Of a DNA stretch of 7,279 nucleotides, positions 5,709 through 7,279 are shown piece after piece. The stretch spans positions 27,613 to 34,891 of the forward strand of contig PMAM01000064.1 of NCBI GenBank assembly GCA_003152595.1. Direction: 5' to 3'. Source of the DNA: Acidobacterium sp. (GTDB lineage Bacteria; Acidobacteriota; Terriglobia; Terriglobales; Acidobacteriaceae). The first letter of the stretch is position 1, and each line of letters begins with the position of its first letter. The notes beneath the pieces were generated by a model that was given only the letters and a program-made list of their open reading frames with translations, ran no database searches and was not told the origin of the DNA. The position numbers and the translations under genes were made by a program.

Positions 5709-5736
5709 AGTTTAGGGATTAGAGTTTGGAGTTTAG
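5702..5736. repeat. Heptanucleotide array at the convergent gene junction (AGTTTAG type)
   Basis: Five 7-bp units: aaagtag (5702-5708), agtttag (5709-5715), ggattag (5716-5722), agtttgg (5723-5729) and agtttag (5730-5736). The amidohydrolase stop TAG (5706-5708) is in phase with the array. The TAA stop of the convergent minus-strand gene (5719-5721) and its last five codons lie inside it. No separate hairpin terminator is seen in the 10-bp gap between the two stops. Confidence 0.8.
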
Positions 5737-5931
5737 GTGAGCGGAGTTCGCATCGGCGCGAGCAAGCGCGCGATCATGAATTTCTTCGCGGGTGAGATGC
5801 TCGATGCCAGATATCAAGAAGGGTTTGCGGGCGAGGTAGCGGCGCATGGCCCGATCGTATTCGTCGCGTTCTGAATGGATGCCAAGAATACGCTTTAGCC
5901 AATACATCGCGTCGCTCAGGCCAAATCTCAT
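5719..5931 (-). CDS. Small hypothetical protein, 70 aa
   Basis: I do not recognise the family. The protein looks real rather than a shadow: mixed composition, an amphipathic start (MRFGLSDAMYWLKRILGI), a charged helix-like centre (ERDEYDRAMRRYLARK, 21-36) and a second helical stretch (HLTREEIHDRALARAD, 45-60). It has no signal peptide or membrane segment. A short, mostly helical cytoplasmic protein is the best description. The ATG at 5929-5931 is preferred; an in-frame GTG at 5947-5949 would add six residues (MEYHTR) but leaves only 11 bp to the divergent gene. Neither start has a good Shine-Dalgarno. The last five residues (LNSKL) and the stop are encoded by the heptamer array, suggesting that the repeat replaced or extended the original 3' end. 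It diverges from the 72-aa gene on the plus strand. Confidence 0.65.
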   Translation of the reverse strand: MRFGLSDAMYWLKRILGIHSERDEYDRAMRRYLARKPFLISGIEHLTREEIHDRALARADANSAHLNSKL

Positions 5932-5940
5932 ACGCGTATG
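5929..5940. promoter_or_regulatory. Perfect 12-bp palindrome between divergent small genes
   Basis: catacgcgtatg is its own reverse complement. It overlaps the start codon of the minus-strand gene and lies 20 bp before the plus-strand ATG at 5961, central to the divergent start region. It is a candidate operator for a dimeric regulator, but a 12-bp palindrome can also arise by chance and one half is constrained by coding. Confidence 0.3.
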
Positions 5941-5960
5941 GTATTCCACGGCAACTTGCG

Positions 5961-6179
5961 ATGACGATCGAAGAGCTTCGCCCGAACCAGGACGCGACGG
6001 TGGTCCTGCATCTCCGCGACGGAGAGATCGCTACTGTCAGAATCGTATATGTCGATGCTGAGTATGGAGACATCATGGTCGATGTGATTCAGAGCAATCG
6101 GGAGTACAAGAGGCCAGAGGGCTCTGCCTACACAATTACGGCCAGTGAAGTGGTCTCGGTCAATTCTCTGTCAGACTGA
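5961..6179 (+). CDS. Small hypothetical protein, 72 aa, probable beta-barrel (Sm/SH3-like) fold
   Basis: The protein starts MTIEEL and is built of alternating hydrophobic strands: TVVLHL (13-18), then GEIATVRIVYVDAE (21-34), DIMVDVIQSN (37-46) and AYTITASEVVSV (56-67). The pattern of a strand, LRDGE turn, long strand ending in Asp, then another strand recalls the Sm1 segment of Sm-like RNA-binding barrels or small SH3-like barrels; this is inferred from pattern, not a database match. There is no signal peptide, membrane segment or cysteine. Composition and frame look coding, and no better frame overlaps. No Shine-Dalgarno is visible before the ATG. It is transcribed divergently from the 70-aa gene with only 29 bp between start codons, so its promoter must overlap the 5' end of that gene. 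A 147-bp gap separates it from the ATP-grasp gene. Function unknown. Confidence 0.7.
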   Translation: MTIEELRPNQDATVVLHLRDGEIATVRIVYVDAEYGDIMVDVIQSNREYKRPEGSAYTITASEVVSVNSLSD

Positions 6180-6235
6180 TGTTCGAACCCAATTCCGCTT
6201 TCCCGCGGGTCGGGTGGCGTGGTACAAGAAGGTAC

Positions 6236-6272
6236 GTTTCCCTGTCGAAGCGTGCGGGTTTCCCTGTCCGAA
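6236..6272. repeat. Direct repeat upstream of the ATP-grasp gene
   Basis: gtttccctgtcgaa (6236-6249) recurs as gtttccctgtccgaa (6258-6272) with a 22-bp start-to-start distance, about two helical turns. Part of it, cctgtccg (6263-6270), appears inverted as cggacagg (6318-6325) just before the ATG at 6327. It is a candidate regulatory site, unproven. Confidence 0.45.
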
Positions 6273-6326
6273 ACGGATCGGCCTTGGCGTCTGAGGCAAA
6301 ATTCGGCATCCGAGTAACGGACAGGT

Positions 6327-7279
6327 ATGACAACGACGCCCGTGTGGGGAGCGCAGGACCACCCGCTGCTCCGCCAATATTTCATGAACAGCGCCTTCGA
6401 CGAGATGATCGACGGGGACGGGACGATACGCCCGCACTATGCTGCGCTGTTCCATGAACTGACGACGCTGCCCCCGGAGGAGATCCAGCGGAGGAAGCAG
6501 TCGGCGGACGCGTCATTCCTGATGCAGGGGATCACGTTCACGGTGTACGGGCGCGAGGAGGGGACGGAGCGGATTTTTCCGTATGACCTGATCCCGCGGC
6601 TGGTGACGGGCGTTGAGTGGGAGCGGATCGAGCGCGGGCTGACGCAGCGGATCACGGCGCTGAATCTGTTTCTGCACGATGTTTACAACGATCAGAAGAT
6701 TTTGGCGCAGGGGGTGGTGCCGCGCGAGGTGGTGTACAGCTGCGTGCAGTTCCGGCGGCAGATGCGCGGGCTGCGGGTGCCGCGCAACGTCTACGTAGCG
6801 ATCGCAGGCACCGATTTGCTGCGGCTGGACAGCGGCGAGTTCGTGGTGCTGGAGGACAACCTGCGGGTGCCGAGCGGCGTGAGCTACATGCTGACGAACC
6901 GGCGCGTCATGAAGCGGACGCTGCCGAGTTTGTTCCGCGATTACGGAGTGCGGCCCATCGATCATTATCCGCAGGCGCTGCTGGCGACGCTGCGGTCGCT
7001 GGCGCCGGAGGGACGGCCGGAGCCGACGATCGTGGTGCTGACGCCGGGGGTTTATAACTCGGCGTACTTCGAGCACACGTGGCTGGCGCGGCAGATGGGC
7101 GTGGAGCTGGTGGAGGGGCGGGACCTCGTCATCCACGACAACGTGGTTTACATGCGGACCACGGCGGGGTTGAAACGCGTGGACGTGATCTACAGGCGCG
7201 TGGACGATGACTTTATCGATCCGCTGGCGTTTCGCAGTGAATCGATTCTGGGGGCGGCGGGGCTGTTCAATGCGTATCG
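6327..7279 (+). CDS. Circularly permuted ATP-grasp protein (CP_ATPgrasp, former DUF404/DUF407), N-terminal part
   Basis: The frame is open from ATG 6327 to the window edge and gives 317 residues without a stop; the family is usually about 450-520 aa (or fused and longer), so the C-terminal part is missing. The sequence follows the family closely: GITFTVYG, an ERIFPYDLIPR segment (81-91), the DVYNDQKIL turn (118-126), VLEDNLRVPSGVSYMLTNRR (174-193), the LTPGVYNSAYFEHTWLARQM stretch (238-257), LVEGRDLV, and VDVIYRRVDDDFIDPLAFR (285-303). These enzymes are predicted ATP-dependent carboxylate-amine ligases. In many bacteria they sit beside an alpha-E (DUF403) protein and a transglutaminase-like or 20S-proteasome-like protease, a system proposed to make or modify peptides. 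Those partners would be expected right of the window. Start-site evidence: family N-terminus, with a weak gga five nt upstream. Confidence 0.95.
   Translation, partial: MTTTPVWGAQDHPLLRQYFMNSAFDEMIDGDGTIRPHYAALFHELTTLPPEEIQRRKQSADASFLMQGITFTVYGREEGTERIFPYDLIPRLVTGVEWERIERGLTQRITALNLFLHDVYNDQKILAQGVVPREVVYSCVQFRRQMRGLRVPRNVYVAIAGTDLLRLDSGEFVVLEDNLRVPSGVSYMLTNRRVMKRTLPSLFRDYGVRPIDHYPQALLATLRSLAPEGRPEPTIVVLTPGVYNSAYFEHTWLARQMGVELVEGRDLVIHDNVVYMRTTAGLKRVDVIYRRVDDDFIDPLAFRSESILGAAGLFNAY

Noticed and set aside
6181..6190. gttcgaaccc resembling a tRNA T-loop
   Set aside because: The flanks do not pair to form a 5-bp T-stem on either strand, and no acceptor, D or anticodon arms are found nearby.
6179..6457. 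92-codon plus-strand frame running into the ATP-grasp gene, and its antisense counterparts (6128-6455)
   Set aside because: They overlap the strongly supported ATP-grasp N-terminus from 6327 in another frame, and their products have no recognisable or conserved-looking pattern.

Overview
This is a GC-rich bacterial segment carrying housekeeping and accessory genes. It most likely comes from an acidobacterium of the Terriglobia/Acidobacteriaceae type. That placement rests on the sucD–ndk pairing, the ABC-2 exporter style, the GC-rich codon use and the short repetitive intergenic DNA; it is recalled, not searched, so treat it as moderate confidence. The + strand is visibly G-rich throughout. 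Plus-strand genes favour G-ending codons (ctg, gcg, gtg) and the minus-strand ABC genes favour C-ending codons (ctc, gcc, gtc).

Layout. Positions 1-441 hold the C-terminal half of succinyl-CoA synthetase alpha subunit (sucD, cut by the left edge). ndk (577-993) follows on the same strand and ends in a convincing intrinsic terminator (1018-1053). A 417-bp non-coding stretch separates it from a minus-strand two-gene operon: an ABC ATPase (3102-3911) and its 567-aa multi-spanning permease (1411-3114), overlapping by 13 bp. A second non-coding stretch of about 410 bp lies before a plus-strand exported amidohydrolase (4323-5708). Next comes a small minus-strand gene (5719-5931) that converges on the amidohydrolase and diverges from a 72-aa plus-strand gene encoding a probable small beta-barrel protein (5961-6179). 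From 6327 to the right edge runs an incomplete circularly permuted ATP-grasp protein, the kind usually found with alpha-E and transglutaminase-like partners.

The genes fall into functional islands rather than one pathway: central metabolism (sucD, ndk), an ABC exporter, a secreted metallo-hydrolase, two small unknown genes and the start of a probable ATP-grasp peptide-ligase/alpha-E locus.

The most distinctive structure is not a gene. Degenerate tandem repeats with a strict 7-bp period, most units carrying TAG at a fixed phase, lie at five places (447-481, 541-575, 3930-3971, 4255-4310, 5702-5736); a looser related patch lies at 1349-1391. They occupy most gene boundaries. They touch or supply the ndk translation start region, the amidohydrolase stop codon and the stop codon of the small minus-strand gene. 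A 22-bp exact repeat is also shared by the two long non-coding stretches (1304-1325 and 4089-4110).
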